From positions 1 through 64,000 of the forward strand of contig WHUA01000019.1 of the NCBI GenBank assembly GCA_009377445.1: DNA of 64,000 nucleotides. Reading direction: 5' to 3'. A program made the position numbers and the translations under genes. The notes beneath the pieces are model-generated. The model was not told where the DNA came from and did not search any database. It saw only the letters and a list, made by a program, of their open reading frames with translations. Position 1 is the first letter of the stretch; each line of letters opens with the position of its first letter. Positions 6,567 to 15,413 of the stretch are shown here, piece after piece. Origin of the DNA: Alphaproteobacteria bacterium. Its GTDB lineage: Bacteria > Pseudomonadota > Alphaproteobacteria > UBA8366.

Positions 6567-8768
6567 ATGTCCAAAGAAACCGTCCCCCGCGACCCGCACA
6601 AGTCGACGCAAGTCTTAGCCCCGGCAGTTCAATTCTACATTCCGGTAATGTCCTCAATCCTGGAACGCAGGCCGCGGACGCTGAAGCATGGCGATACGTT
6701 CGGCGTCTTCGATCACTATGGCAACGTAGTCCCCGGAGAAGGCAGCCCGGAGGGCATCTATCACAAGGACACACGCTATTTATCGGACCTGCGTATCCTC
6801 ATAAATGGCCGTCGCCCGCTGTTGCTCAGCTCGACCGTAGCGGACAATAACGCCGGTCTCACCGCGGACCTGACCAATCCGGACTTCATCGTGCGTGGCC
6901 GGCTCGACCTGCCGCGGGACACGATTCATATCGCTCGATCGAAATTTCTCTGGGAGGCGGCGTGCTACGAAAGATTTGGCATCCGTAATTTTTCCCCGGA
7001 ACCCCAGCTGATAGAGGTCGCCATCCACTTCGGGGCGGATTTTGCCGACATATTCGAGGTTCGTGGCCATGAAAGGAAGCGCCGCGGCGAGACGCGCACC
7101 TCCGTCTCTGGGTCTGACGTAGTGTACGACTATGAAGGGCTGGACGGTATCCGAAGACGATCGATCATTCATTTCGATCCAAAGCCCGAATATTTGGACG
7201 TGGAAGGCGCCCTCTTCCGCCTCGAACTAGCGTCCGGCAGCCGCTGTTCCTTATTCCTCACGATTTCCTGCGAGGAAGGGACAAAGATAAAGGTGCAGCC
7301 CCAGAGCTTCTTCGTCTGCCTCAGGCACGCCCGGCGCGCGCTCCGGTCCTCGACGGCGCGCGCAGCATCGGTAGAGACGTCCAACGAGATCCTCAACGAG
7401 GTTCTTTGCCGTGCGATGGCAGACATGTACATGCTTTTGACCGATACCGAGCATGGTGCACTGCCCTACGCCGGAATCCCTTGGTTCAGCACAGCCTTTG
7501 GGCGCGATGCGATCATTACGGCGATCGAGATGTTGTGGATCGATCCGGCAATCGCCAAGGGCGCCCTGCAATTCCTCGCCGCAACACAGGCGAAGGAGGC
7601 GAGACCAGAGGCTGACGCCGATCCGGGAAAGATATTGCACGAAGCCCGTTCCGGAGAGATGGCCCGGCTGGGGGAGGTTCCGTTCGCCCTCTATTACGGC
7701 TCGGTCGATAGCACGCCGCTGTTCGTCATGCTGGCAGGCCTTTACCTGGAGTGCACTGGGGACATCCAGACGATTGCAGGTCTGTGGCCAAACATTCAAT
7801 CGGCCCTTGCCTGGATCGACGCGTACGGCGATCGCGATGGCGACGGTTTTGTCGAGTACGCGCGCGAAGGCAAGACCGGGCTGGTCAACCAGGGCTGGAA
7901 AGATTCGGTCGACGCCATCTTTCACGCCAACGGCACCTATGCCGACGGACCGATCGCCCTTTGTGAGGTGCAGGGCTATGTCTTTGCAGCGAAGCGCCAT
8001 GCTGCGCGAATTGCCGATGCCCTCGGTCACCCGGAATATGCAACGGTGCTTGACCAGCAGGCCGAACAACTGAGGGCCCGCTTCGAGACGGCGTTCTGGT
8101 GCGAAGAGATCGGCACCTACGCCTTGGCGCTCGACGGCCGTAAACGTCCGTGTAAGGTGCGGTCGTCCAATGCTGGCCAGCTCTTGTTCTCCGGGATCGT
8201 CTCGCCCGCGCGCGCGACGATGGTGGCGGACCAGCTTTTGGGCAGGGACTTTTTTACAGGTTGGGGAATTCGAACCATCGCGACGTCAGAAGCCCGATTC
8301 AATCCCATGTCCTACCACAATGGCTCCGTGTGGCCGCACGACAACGCGCTTGTCGGCCTCGGCTTCGCAAGGTACGGCTTGAAGCACCACCTGGAGCGGC
8401 TGTTTACCGGCCTCTTCGATGCAGCGGCGTACATGGACCTGCGCCGCTTGCCGGAGCTCTTTTGCGGATTCCGCCGTGCCCGTGGCAAGGGACCAACCTT
8501 CTATCCCGTGGCGTGCTCGCCGCAAGCCTGGTCATGTGCCGCGCCCTTCGCCCTGATGCAGGCATGCTTTGGCCTCGAAATTGACTCCAGTGCGGAATGC
8601 TTACGCTTTCGGCAGCCGCGGCTACCGAGCTTTCTTAATGAAGTGACACTGCGCTCAATTGCCGTCGGCGCTAGCCGGCTGGACATTCTGTTGCGCCGCT
8701 CTGGGGCCGACGTGTCGGTCAACGTGTTGCACCGAGTGGGCAGCGCGCAGGTCGCGGTAACCCTCTAG
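6567..8768 (+). CDS. Amylo-alpha-1,6-glucosidase / glycogen-debranching-type enzyme
   Basis: Started at 6567 (AAAGGAAG upstream) the protein has 733 residues. The N-terminal beta-sandwich domain has the pattern LKHGDTFGVFDHYGNVVPG and GIYHKDTRYLSDLRILINGR. The C-terminal (alpha/alpha)6 barrel shows PYAGIPWFSTAFGRDAIIT, YGDRDGDGFVEYAR, GLVNQGWKDS and MSYHNGSVWPHDNALV, where acidic residues do the hydrolysis. This family trims alpha-1,6 branches of glucans. Pairing with the glycosyltransferase suggests storage-glucan or trehalose-type stress metabolism. No signal peptide is visible, so it is cytoplasmic. The longer upstream frame overlaps the glycosyltransferase gene and is not needed. Confidence 0.88.
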   Translation: MSKETVPRDPHKSTQVLAPAVQFYIPVMSSILERRPRTLKHGDTFGVFDHYGNVVPGEGSPEGIYHKDTRYLSDLRILINGRRPLLLSSTVADNNAGLTADLTNPDFIVRGRLDLPRDTIHIARSKFLWEAACYERFGIRNFSPEPQLIEVAIHFGADFADIFEVRGHERKRRGETRTSVSGSDVVYDYEGLDGIRRRSIIHFDPKPEYLDVEGALFRLELASGSRCSLFLTISCEEGTKIKVQPQSFFVCLRHARRALRSSTARAASVETSNEILNEVLCRAMADMYMLLTDTEHGALPYAGIPWFSTAFGRDAIITAIEMLWIDPAIAKGALQFLAATQAKEARPEADADPGKILHEARSGEMARLGEVPFALYYGSVDSTPLFVMLAGLYLECTGDIQTIAGLWPNIQSALAWIDAYGDRDGDGFVEYAREGKTGLVNQGWKDSVDAIFHANGTYADGPIALCEVQGYVFAAKRHAARIADALGHPEYATVLDQQAEQLRARFETAFWCEEIGTYALALDGRKRPCKVRSSNAGQLLFSGIVSPARATMVADQLLGRDFFTGWGIRTIATSEARFNPMSYHNGSVWPHDNALVGLGFARYGLKHHLERLFTGLFDAAAYMDLRRLPELFCGFRRARGKGPTFYPVACSPQAWSCAAPFALMQACFGLEIDSSAECLRFRQPRLPSFLNEVTLRSIAVGASRLDILLRRSGADVSVNVLHRVGSAQVAVTL

Positions 8769-9747
8769 GTTGTGGGGTTCCCTAGTTGGGCAATGCAGAT
8801 TGTTACAACCCTGTCGCCGTAACTCAGCTGTTCGCAGAAAGGCCATCGCAAGGACACCCGAGCGGACAGGAGGGGAGCCAAGTCTGTGTATACTTTTATA
8901 GCGCACGGAATCCCCGGCAGCTTGTTGTAATGCCTGGAATTCCCCCGGTTAGCGCAATCGTCTGGTCAGGCAGCGTGCTCAGCGGAAAGCAATCGAGATG
9001 CGGAGCCAGGGCTGGTCCGGGAAACGGTCGAGGGAGGCTAAGCGGTTAATGAGCGGGGGGACGGCCGTCAAGACCGGACGCGGGGAGAAGGCGGGCCGTT
9101 TTATACAAGGCTGGCTGTCCGAGGAAGTCGCCCGCCGCCGCGCGCATCGGACAAGTTAGGAGAGGACATGATGGGCGCGCTGCCGCGCCAAGGGCTCCTC
9201 GACGATGAGGCCGTCCGCCGCGCGCTCGGCGGCATGCTGGTAGGAAGCATCGACACCTCCGCCTCGCGGTCGCCAAGGTCGTCAGGGTGATCGGCCGCGA
9301 CACAGACCTTGAAGCGAGCGTCCGGCGCGACCTTGGTGATCTCGGCCGGATGCACGGTCTGGTGTAACGAAGCGCTGCGCCGCTGACCGCATAACCCAAT
9401 CCTGATTCGAAAGGCGGGTTGTGCCGTCGAACTCGTCGGCCGTCGGGTCAAGGTAGGCGACACAGTAATCGCTCGGATGCGCAGGCCGCGATGTTCGATC
9501 AGACCGTCTTCAGACGAGGGACGCGACGATGTAAGTAGGCATGGCTGATCTCAAGCGGCGACATCCGCCTTTGAAAGTTCTGCGGCTGCCCGGCCAGCAT
9601 TCTCTAAATTTGCTGACCCGCTTGTCGCCAAACGCCCCCCGCGAAGAAGCACGGAAGTGTACTGGCGTAAGGGTGGAAGAGGAGTTGGCCCAGCCAACAA
9701 AACTCCATTCTTCGACGGGCATGTTCCGGACACTGTGCGGACATGAG
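8769..9747. other. About 1 kb without an intact gene
   Basis: Open frames in this stretch are short and conflicting. The only coding-like traces are on the minus strand between about 9170 and 9500 (listed separately). A short frame at 9541 on the plus strand has no recognisable product. The stretch is best viewed as decayed island DNA before the tRNA remnant. Confidence 0.4.
9170..9500 (-). pseudogene. Decayed protein gene, family not recognised
   Basis: Reading the minus strand, protein-like segments follow one another in different frames: SDYCVAYLDPTADEFDG with SNQDWVMRSAAQRF, then VHPAEITKVAPDARFKVCV followed by ADHPDDLGDREA, then SYQHAAERAADGLIVEEPLA. No single frame links them, so at least two frameshifts would be needed. 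This pattern is typical of a dead gene in a genomic island. The original product is unknown to me. Confidence 0.35.
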
Positions 9748-9772
9748 AAAGCCTCCCTTGTGGGGAGGCTTT
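9748..9772 (-). terminator. Hairpin terminator behind the tRNA-fMet remnant
   Basis: AAAGCCTCCC (9748-9757) pairs perfectly with GGGAGGCTTT (9763-9772) around a 5-base loop, with T-rich ends. It lies about 40 bases past the 3' end of the tRNA fragment on the minus strand, where the terminator of the original tRNA gene would be expected. It would also work on the plus strand. Confidence 0.6.
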
Positions 9773-9808
9773 GTGTCTATGGATAAGTTATTATAACTGT
9801 TTGAAGAT

Positions 9809-9855
<47 letters not shown>

Positions 9856-10074
9856 CAGGTGATGCGCCGATGGCTGACCAACCGCAGCCACGGCCCACAG
9901 TTGTCGACCCCATTTGTGCCAATAAATTGCATTTCAAGAAATCCATGGTGCGCCAACCCGCCTCTTCCGGCTTACGCGGCGTGGTGAAAAATTCGACCCA
10001 AAATCGACCAATCGCCGTTAGTCTGCGCCGAGCTGGATAAGTCCTTGGTGAACTTACAGCATGGAAGCTTTTGC

Positions 10075-10155
10075 TTGACATCTTGTCGCATCAAGGCCTA
10101 AAAAAGCTCAGTATCCAAAGGTGCGCCGGAAGCCGACTGGTTCCGGCGCTTTTTA
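10075..10155 (+). ncRNA. Possible short transcript: promoter plus strong terminator
   Basis: TTGACA at 10075-10080 is followed 17 bases later by CTAAAA (10098-10103), an acceptable promoter. A perfect 9-bp hairpin GCGCCGGAA (10123-10131) / TTCCGGCGC (10141-10149) with a run of five T ends the unit. The transcript would be only about 45 nt, mostly terminator, so it may instead be the end of something longer. No coding frame fits. Confidence 0.25.
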
Positions 10156-10289
10156 TTTCGGCAGGCTCCCACATGTGCCTTGGTCCGGCGACCGGCCAAA
10201 GCGATTAGGCCGCGAGCGGCATTTGCCTGGCGCCCCTGTTGCCCCGTTCGGCAAAAGCAATTCCGAAGGCGGGTACCGTCTAATCAATT

Positions 10290-10448
10290 GTGGCGAGCCC
10301 TAAAGGTCGGCTAGCGCACTTGATCGCCCTTGCCGCCATCAGACGCCGAGGGCTTTCACACATCAAAGCAAAGGCGATTGGACGGCTGAGGCGGCTTGGT
10401 GGTGCTCACGACGGGAAGCGCCGATTAACTGGCAAAGAGATCGCCTAG
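10290..10448 (+). CDS. Possible small basic protein
   Basis: A GTG-started frame of 52 codons encodes VASPKGRLAHLIALAA, then RRRGLSHIKAKAIGRL and later GKRRLTGKEIA. It is basic and helix-forming, as expected of a small DNA-binding or recombination accessory protein. There is no clear ribosome-binding site and no family recognised. It could equally be a fragment of a larger dead gene. Confidence 0.25.
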   Translation: MASPKGRLAHLIALAAIRRRGLSHIKAKAIGRLRRLGGAHDGKRRLTGKEIA

Positions 10449-10772
10449 AGCGACCGGCACTCGAGCCAATCTAACGCATCCAACGATAAAGCCAAAGACG
10501 GGTGCCGTTCCGCGGATGCCGGTCTGCGCGCCCGTATTCGCCCGCTTTGGGCCGCGTAGCCCCTCGCCGCTGTGCAATCCAAATTCTGCGTCCTGACAGC
10601 TGCAGAGGCCCAACCTCGGCTGTCCCAGTGCCCTTCAAAAAGCCATAGAGAGCCTGCTGTCGGGCCGGCGAGCCACAAGCAGAGTGGCCGCGCCGAACAG
10701 CTTGGATGGTGCGGAATTGCCCTCTGTTATCGAACTAAATGGCCAAGGCTTCAAAGCGCCGGGGATCTACCG

Positions 10773-11126
10773 ATGGTTCATCAATCTATGGATCCGCCCA
10801 ATCTTCCCGGCCTTTACACGTTGGCCGAAGCCGCGGCACAGTTCCATAACGTCACGCCACGCGACCTTCGCGCGTGGATTAACGGCCGTATCCTACCCTA
10901 CGTTGTAAAGCCCGGAGGGAAGCGTCGATATGTTTTGCTCGAAGACGTGCAGAAAGCGATCGAAAGTTCAAAAAGGACACCACCTCAATGCCCAGGAGAA
11001 GGAAGAGCTTCACACGCAAAAGGCCGAATTCGCCATTCAGGCAATGGGACTGGACGATTGGCGGTCATCGATTTCGAGGCTCGACGGGAGAGACCAATGA
11101 AGCCAGAGCCAATGAAATCGCCCTGA
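10773..11126 (+). CDS. Excisionase-like helix-turn-helix protein
   Basis: From the ATG at 10773 (another in frame at 10788) the protein has 117 residues. Residues about 12-60 (LPGLYTLAEAAAQFHNVTPR, then RAWINGRILPYVVKPGGKRR followed by YVLLEDVQKAIES) form the winged helix-turn-helix of MerR/excisionase-type proteins, which bend DNA at attachment sites. The remaining tail overlaps the integrase start by 139 bases in another frame and has a random, Pro/Arg-rich look, so the functional part may be only the first 65 residues. Its place directly before an integrase supports a recombination directionality factor. Confidence 0.6.
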   Translation: MVHQSMDPPNLPGLYTLAEAAAQFHNVTPRDLRAWINGRILPYVVKPGGKRRYVLLEDVQKAIESSKRTPPQCPGEGRASHAKGRIRHSGNGTGRLAVIDFEARRERPMKPEPMKSP

Positions 11127-12190
11127 ACATCCGCCGGAAGTTGCAGGACCGTCTTTTGTTGGGGCTTGCCGCGACCGCGGAGATGACGGTGCAAGAGGCC
11201 ATGACAAAGGCTTGGACCGACCACTTCCAGCATCTCGGCCGCGCGGATACGGCGTGGCATCACATCGCCAGCCTGACGCGGCGCCGTCAGGGGGCGCTTC
11301 TGCACGGCGGCGTACTATTGAGCGATATCGGCGACGCCGAGGTGGTTGATTATATGGCACGTCGGCGGGGCGAGACGCGCGGGCAGTGGCGAAAGAATCA
11401 CCGCCCCGCCCATGGCCAGCGGATTTCGCCGTCCACCATTAACGCCGAGCTGACGGTGCTCGCCACCTGTCTCAAGATGGCGCGGCATTGGAAAATCAAC
11501 GGAATGAAGGTGGCGATTGCGGAGACCAATATTCGCGCGCACCGCCTTGCCGAGCCCCAGCACGTCCACACCGACTTGCCGGACGCGCGGATCGACGAAT
11601 TCATTGCATCGATCGCTGATCACGCCGCGCCGATGATTTGCCTTTACCTTTGGACGGGACTCCGGAAAAGCAATGTTATTGGCCGCCCTGGGCTTTGGTG
11701 GCAGTGGCTTGACCTCGATAGCGATAAGCCGCATGCGCGCGTCAAGGTCAAAGGCGACAAAATGCAGACGATCTGGTTGCCGCCGGCGGCGGTGGAGCTG
11801 TTGAAGAAAATCGAGCCCGACCCGAAGAAGCGCCGCGGACCGGTTTTCCGATTCGGTAATACGCATATCGGCTGCGAATGTACGGCCTGCATGAATGAAG
11901 ACAAAAAGGGCAAACCTATATTGTCGATACGCCGGACTGTTGCCACGGCAAGGAAGAAGGTTGGGCTACCCGACCTGAATCTTCACGACTTGCGCCATAA
12001 ATTTGGGCGCATCGTAACCCGGCGCTTTGGGCTAAAGGCGGCGCAGCAGGCATTGGGCCATGCCGATATGGCAACGACGGCGCGCTTCTACGCTGATCAA
12101 GAAGCGGCGTACATTGCCGCGGCCGTAACCGAATCGGTCGCCGATTTGGCACACATAAGTCACACTAGCCGCAAGCGGAAGGCAGAATAG
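10988..12190 (+). CDS. Tyrosine-type site-specific integrase
   Basis: This is a complete 400-residue tyrosine recombinase. After an N-terminal basic arm (PRRRKSFTRKRPNSPFRQWD) and a SAM-like core-binding domain (about 65-200), the catalytic domain shows the first Arg in LYLWTGLRKSNVIG, the Lys region after KVKGDKMQTIWLP, H-x-x-R in HDLRHKFGR, the second His in LGHADMATTARFY and the nucleophilic Tyr in the same motif. It ends 22 bp from the 3' end of tRNA-Pro(GGG), the usual place of an integrase beside its attachment site. The element it mobilises would extend to the left. All catalytic residues are present, so it may be active. Confidence 0.93.
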   Translation: MPRRRKSFTRKRPNSPFRQWDWTIGGHRFRGSTGETNEARANEIALNIRRKLQDRLLLGLAATAEMTVQEAMTKAWTDHFQHLGRADTAWHHIASLTRRRQGALLHGGVLLSDIGDAEVVDYMARRRGETRGQWRKNHRPAHGQRISPSTINAELTVLATCLKMARHWKINGMKVAIAETNIRAHRLAEPQHVHTDLPDARIDEFIASIADHAAPMICLYLWTGLRKSNVIGRPGLWWQWLDLDSDKPHARVKVKGDKMQTIWLPPAAVELLKKIEPDPKKRRGPVFRFGNTHIGCECTACMNEDKKGKPILSIRRTVATARKKVGLPDLNLHDLRHKFGRIVTRRFGLKAAQQALGHADMATTARFYADQEAAYIAAAVTESVADLAHISHTSRKRKAE

Positions 12191-12212
12191 TCGTCTAACC
12201 CTTTGGAAAGAT

Positions 12213-12289
12213 TGGTCGGAGCGGCGGGATTTGAACCCACGACCCCTTCACCCCCAGTGAAGTGCGCTACCAGGCTGCGCTACGCTCCG
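12213..12289 (-). tRNA. tRNA-Pro (GGG anticodon)
   Basis: The 77 bases fold into a complete cloverleaf on the minus strand. The acceptor stem CGGAGCG/CGCTCCG is perfect and CCA is encoded. The anticodon arm is CTTCA-CTGGGGG-TGAAG with anticodon GGG. The T-arm loop carries TTCAAAT. Its 3' end faces the integrase gene, so it is the likely attachment site of the island to the left. Confidence 0.95.
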
Positions 12290-12396
12290 ACTCGATCCTG
12301 CGATCCCAATCTGCCAAATCTGCTGCGCAGTCCGGGGCCGACATCTTTTAGCGTCCGGGCGCGGCCCACGCAATCGCGCGATTAGGGGGGGGGCCG

Positions 12397-12900
12397 CTAG
12401 CCGCCGCGCGGCAGCATGTCCCGCAGGGCCGTCAATTCGGCAAGCACCGCCCTCAGCGCCTCGCGCGTTTCCGCGTCGAGCGCGCCATTCGGCCGCGCCG
12501 GAACAATGGCCTGCGGCGCCGTCGCGGGCGCGGCCGCCGCGGCGGAGGCGGCGATCGCCGGGCCCGCATCCTCGCGATCCTCCGGCCGCTCTTCCACGTC
12601 GCCGCCGAGCACGGCCTTGACGCCGTTCTGACGCAGCAGCCGCTGCACGCCTTTGATGGTGTAGCCTTCGGTGTAGAGAAGCTCGCGGATGCGCCGCAGC
12701 AGCGCCAGGTCCTCGGGGCGGTAATAGCGGCGCCCGCCGCCGCGCTTCAACGGCTTGATATGGCTGAACCTGGTTTCCCAGAAGCGAAGCACGTGCTGCG
12801 GCACGTCGAGCTCGTCGGATACCTCGCTGATGGTCCGAAAAGCCGACGCGGATTTGGCAGTAATCCCTCGCCGCGATGCGGAAGCAGCCATCTGGCCCAT
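12397..12900 (-). CDS. MerR-family transcriptional regulator
   Basis: The protein has 167 residues. Residues about 20-90 form the winged helix-turn-helix: FRTISEVSDELDVPQHVLRF, WETRFSHIKPLKRGGGRRYY, and LALLRRIRELLYTEGYTIKG. A low-complexity Ala/Pro/Arg linker and a short C-terminal helix follow; there are no metal-binding Cys residues. It starts 2 bases after the ihfA stop, so the two are translated together. This ihfA-merR pairing after plsX-fabH is a standing arrangement in alphaproteobacteria. The target genes are not evident. Confidence 0.9.
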   Translation of the reverse strand: MGQMAASASRRGITAKSASAFRTISEVSDELDVPQHVLRFWETRFSHIKPLKRGGGRRYYRPEDLALLRRIRELLYTEGYTIKGVQRLLRQNGVKAVLGGDVEERPEDREDAGPAIAASAAAAAPATAPQAIVPARPNGALDAETREALRAVLAELTALRDMLPRGG

Positions 12901-12902
12901 CC

Positions 12903-13226
12903 TCAGGACCTGAGGGCCGAGTCGATCTTGTTCAGGCCCAGATTGATTCGATTCTTGAGGACATGACTTGGCCGGAAAACCAGCACTCTGCGCGGCAGGA
13001 TCGGCACTTCCTCGCCCGTCTTCGGGTTGCGGCCGATGCGCTGCCCCTTCTGACGGACGAAAAAACTCCCAAACGAGGAAATCTTTACCATATCGCCGCG
13101 TGTCAGGGCGCCCGAGATTTCACCCAGCACGGCCTCTACCAGGTCCGCAGACTCGTTCCGTGACAGGCCCACCTCCTGATACACGGCTTCCGTGAGTTGC
13201 GCCCGAGTCAAGGTTTTGCCCGCCAT
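12903..13226 (-). CDS. ihfA: Integration host factor subunit alpha
   Basis: The 107-residue protein has the full HU/IHF fold: LTRAQLTEAVYQEVGLSRNE at the start, the dimer core VLGEISGALTRGDMVKISSF, and the DNA-intercalating beta arm GRNPKTGEEVPILPRRVLVF followed by RPSHVLKNRIN. IHF binds and sharply bends DNA in transcription, replication and recombination, with the beta subunit as partner (not in this window). GGGGAG lies just upstream of the ATG. It follows fabH by about 120 bp, where a weak promoter-like TTGACT is seen at 13279-13284 (minus strand). Confidence 0.95.
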   Translation of the reverse strand: MAGKTLTRAQLTEAVYQEVGLSRNESADLVEAVLGEISGALTRGDMVKISSFGSFFVRQKGQRIGRNPKTGEEVPILPRRVLVFRPSHVLKNRINLGLNKIDSALRS

Positions 13227-13350
13227 CGTCTCCCCCTTTGAACGTGCTCGTCTTAACGTACTCGCGGGAGTATCCGGCAGTCAATTACAAAGGCTTGGTA
13301 TAGCTGCATTAAACCGAAGACTGAGAACGCCGCAGCGCAGCATGCGCGAA

Positions 13351-14322
13351 TTACCAGCGCAGCAGTACGGAGCCCCAGGTAAAGCCGCCGCCCATCGCGG
13401 TCAGGGACACGAGTTGGCCCTGTTTCAGGCGGCCGTCGGCGTCGGCCGCGGCCAATGCGAGGGGAATCGTCGCCGCCGACGTATTGGCCTGGCGGTCCAC
13501 CGTCACCACGATCTGCTCTCGGCTGAGGCCGAGTCTTTTGGCCATACTATCCATAATTCTGATATTTGCCTGATGCGGCACAACCCAATCGAGATCATCC
13601 GCCGACAAGTTATTACTTTGCAGCGATATTTCGACCGCCTCGGCCATTCGCGTCACCGCATGGCGAAAAACCTCGCGGCCATGCATGCGCAAATGGCCGG
13701 ATTTGCCCGTCGTGGACGGCCCGCCGTCGACATACAGCATTTCATAGCCGCTGCCGTCGGAGAACAGATGGGTCGACAGGATGCCGCGGTCGGCGTTCGT
13801 GCCGCCGCCGCCCGCCGCGCGAAGGACGACGGCGCCCGCGCCGTCCCCGAACAGGACGCAGGTCGACCGGTCGCTCCAATCGAGGATGCGGCTGAATGTT
13901 TCGGCGCCGATGACCAGCGCCGTGGTCGCCTGCCCCAGGCGAAGCATGTTGTCCGCGATCGACGTCGCATAGACGAACCCGCTGCACACCGCCTGGACGT
14001 CGAACGCGGCGCCGCGCTTCATGCCGAGCTCCGCCTGCACGCGCGCGGCCGTTGCCGGAAAGGTGTTGTCGGGGGTTGCCGTCGCGAGCACGAGCACATC
14101 GATGTCGCCGGCCGTGCATCCGGCGCGGGCAAGCGCGTCGCGCGCCGCGTGCAAGGCCAGGTGCGAGGTGAATTCGCCGTCGGCGGCGATGTGCCGCTGC
14201 CGTATGCCCGTGCGCTGGCGGATCCAATCGTCCGACGTATCGATCCGGCGCGACAACTCCTCGTTGCTGACGGCCTTCTCGGGGAGATAGGCCCCACACC
14301 CGATAACGATTGATCGGCGCAT
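13351..14322 (-). CDS. fabH: 3-oxoacyl-ACP synthase III (KAS III)
   Basis: At 323 residues the protein is of normal length. It condenses acetyl-CoA with malonyl-ACP to begin fatty-acid synthesis. The catalytic triad can be read: Cys in FDVQAVCSGFVYATS, His in WVVPHQANIRIMDSMA and Asn in NTSAATIPLAL. GDGAGAVVLRA is also typical. It starts 2 bases after the plsX stop on the same strand, so the two are coupled. Confidence 0.96.
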   Translation of the reverse strand: MRRSIVIGCGAYLPEKAVSNEELSRRIDTSDDWIRQRTGIRQRHIAADGEFTSHLALHAARDALARAGCTAGDIDVLVLATATPDNTFPATAARVQAELGMKRGAAFDVQAVCSGFVYATSIADNMLRLGQATTALVIGAETFSRILDWSDRSTCVLFGDGAGAVVLRAAGGGGTNADRGILSTHLFSDGSGYEMLYVDGGPSTTGKSGHLRMHGREVFRHAVTRMAEAVEISLQSNNLSADDLDWVVPHQANIRIMDSMAKRLGLSREQIVVTVDRQANTSAATIPLALAAADADGRLKQGQLVSLTAMGGGFTWGSVLLRW

Positions 14323-14324
14323 GT

Positions 14325-15374
14325 TTATACGACCGCCGCGCTTCGATCGGGCTCGTCCATGCCTTTCAGACGCTCGAAGTCGTCCCTGATCTTGTCCTGG
14401 AAGCCATGGACGACCATATCCGCGGCCACGCCTATCGCATTGGCGAAGCCGACGGCATCGGTGCCGCCGTGGCTCTTCACCACGATACCGTTCAAGCCGA
14501 GCAGCATGGCCCCGTTATAGCGCCGCGGGTCCATCTTGTTTCTGAGATTGTTGATCGCGCCGCGCGACAGAAGGTAACCGAGCCGCGAAATCCAACTGCT
14601 GGCAAAGGCCTGCTTGAGCATCTTGGTGTAGAAATTAATCGTCCCCTCCGCCGTCTTCAGCGCGACGTTGCCGGTGAACCCGTCCGTCACGACCACATCG
14701 ACCGTTCCGGCGCCGATATCGTCGCCCTCGACGAAGCCCTTGAAAGCGATCGGCAGGTCGGAGTCGCGCAGGATCGCCGCCGCTTCGCGCACTTCTTCAT
14801 TCCCCTTCAGGTCTTCCACGCCGATATTCAGCAACCCGATCGTGGGCTGCTCGAAGCCCAGGACCGTGCGCGCGAATACTTCGCCCATCACCGCGAACTG
14901 CACAAGGTTGTTGGCGTCGCACTGCACATTCGCGCCCAGGTCCAGCATGCAGCATTCGCCCCGAAGCGTGGGGAAGAAGGTCGCTATGGCGGGCCGGTCG
15001 ATTCCCGGCAACGTCTTCAGGACGTATTTGGCGATCGCCATCAACGCCCCGGTGTTGCCGGCCGACACGACGCAGGATGCCTCGCCCTCGAACACCGCAT
15101 CGATGGCCAGCCGCATGCTCGAGTTCCGGCCGGATTTGATGGCGGTCGACGGCTTGTCGTTGCTGCCGATGAGCTCTTTCGTATGCCGGATGGTGGTGAC
15201 CGCCGCAAGCGCCGGCTGCTTTGCCAGCAAGGGACGAAGGCTGTCCTCGTCGCCGCACATCAGGAATTGGACATGCGGCATACGTTCACGCGCCAGCGCA
15301 GCGCCTGCCACGACCATGTCCGGGGCACGGTCGCCCCCCATGGCATCAAGCGCGATGACAACCCGCTCCGACAC
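14325..15374 (-). CDS. plsX: Phosphate acyltransferase PlsX
   Basis: A GTG start gives 349 residues. The protein makes acyl-phosphate from acyl-ACP for phosphatidic-acid synthesis with PlsY. Typical blocks are VVIALDAMGGDRAPDMVV at the N-terminus, SAGNTGALMAIAKYVLKTLP, LDLGANVQCDANNLVQFA and VVVTDGFTGNVALKTAEGT. It is a peripheral membrane protein. It lies between rpmF upstream and fabH downstream, the usual order. Confidence 0.96.
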   Translation of the reverse strand: MSERVVIALDAMGGDRAPDMVVAGAALARERMPHVQFLMCGDEDSLRPLLAKQPALAAVTTIRHTKELIGSNDKPSTAIKSGRNSSMRLAIDAVFEGEASCVVSAGNTGALMAIAKYVLKTLPGIDRPAIATFFPTLRGECCMLDLGANVQCDANNLVQFAVMGEVFARTVLGFEQPTIGLLNIGVEDLKGNEEVREAAAILRDSDLPIAFKGFVEGDDIGAGTVDVVVTDGFTGNVALKTAEGTINFYTKMLKQAFASSWISRLGYLLSRGAINNLRNKMDPRRYNGAMLLGLNGIVVKSHGGTDAVGFANAIGVAADMVVHGFQDKIRDDFERLKGMDEPDRSAAVV

Positions 15375-15413
15375 GATCGACTTCGCCCCCCTTGCCCGAT
15401 CCTGCGGCGGCGG

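Larger units (their letters stand above)
9856..10772. other. Island DNA without recognised genes
   Basis: About 900 bp between the tRNA remnant and the excisionase-like gene. It holds a possible short transcript with a strong terminator (10075-10155) and one small open frame (10290-10448), both listed separately. Otherwise I see nothing that can be supported. Confidence 0.4.

Noticed and set aside
12203..12385. An open frame containing GAAGFEPTTPSPPVKCATRL
   Set aside because: It is the translation of tRNA-Pro and its flank in the wrong sense, a common annotation artefact.
13192..14313. A 373-codon open frame on the plus strand
   Set aside because: It is antisense to fabH and has shadow-type composition (Arg, Ala, His rich).
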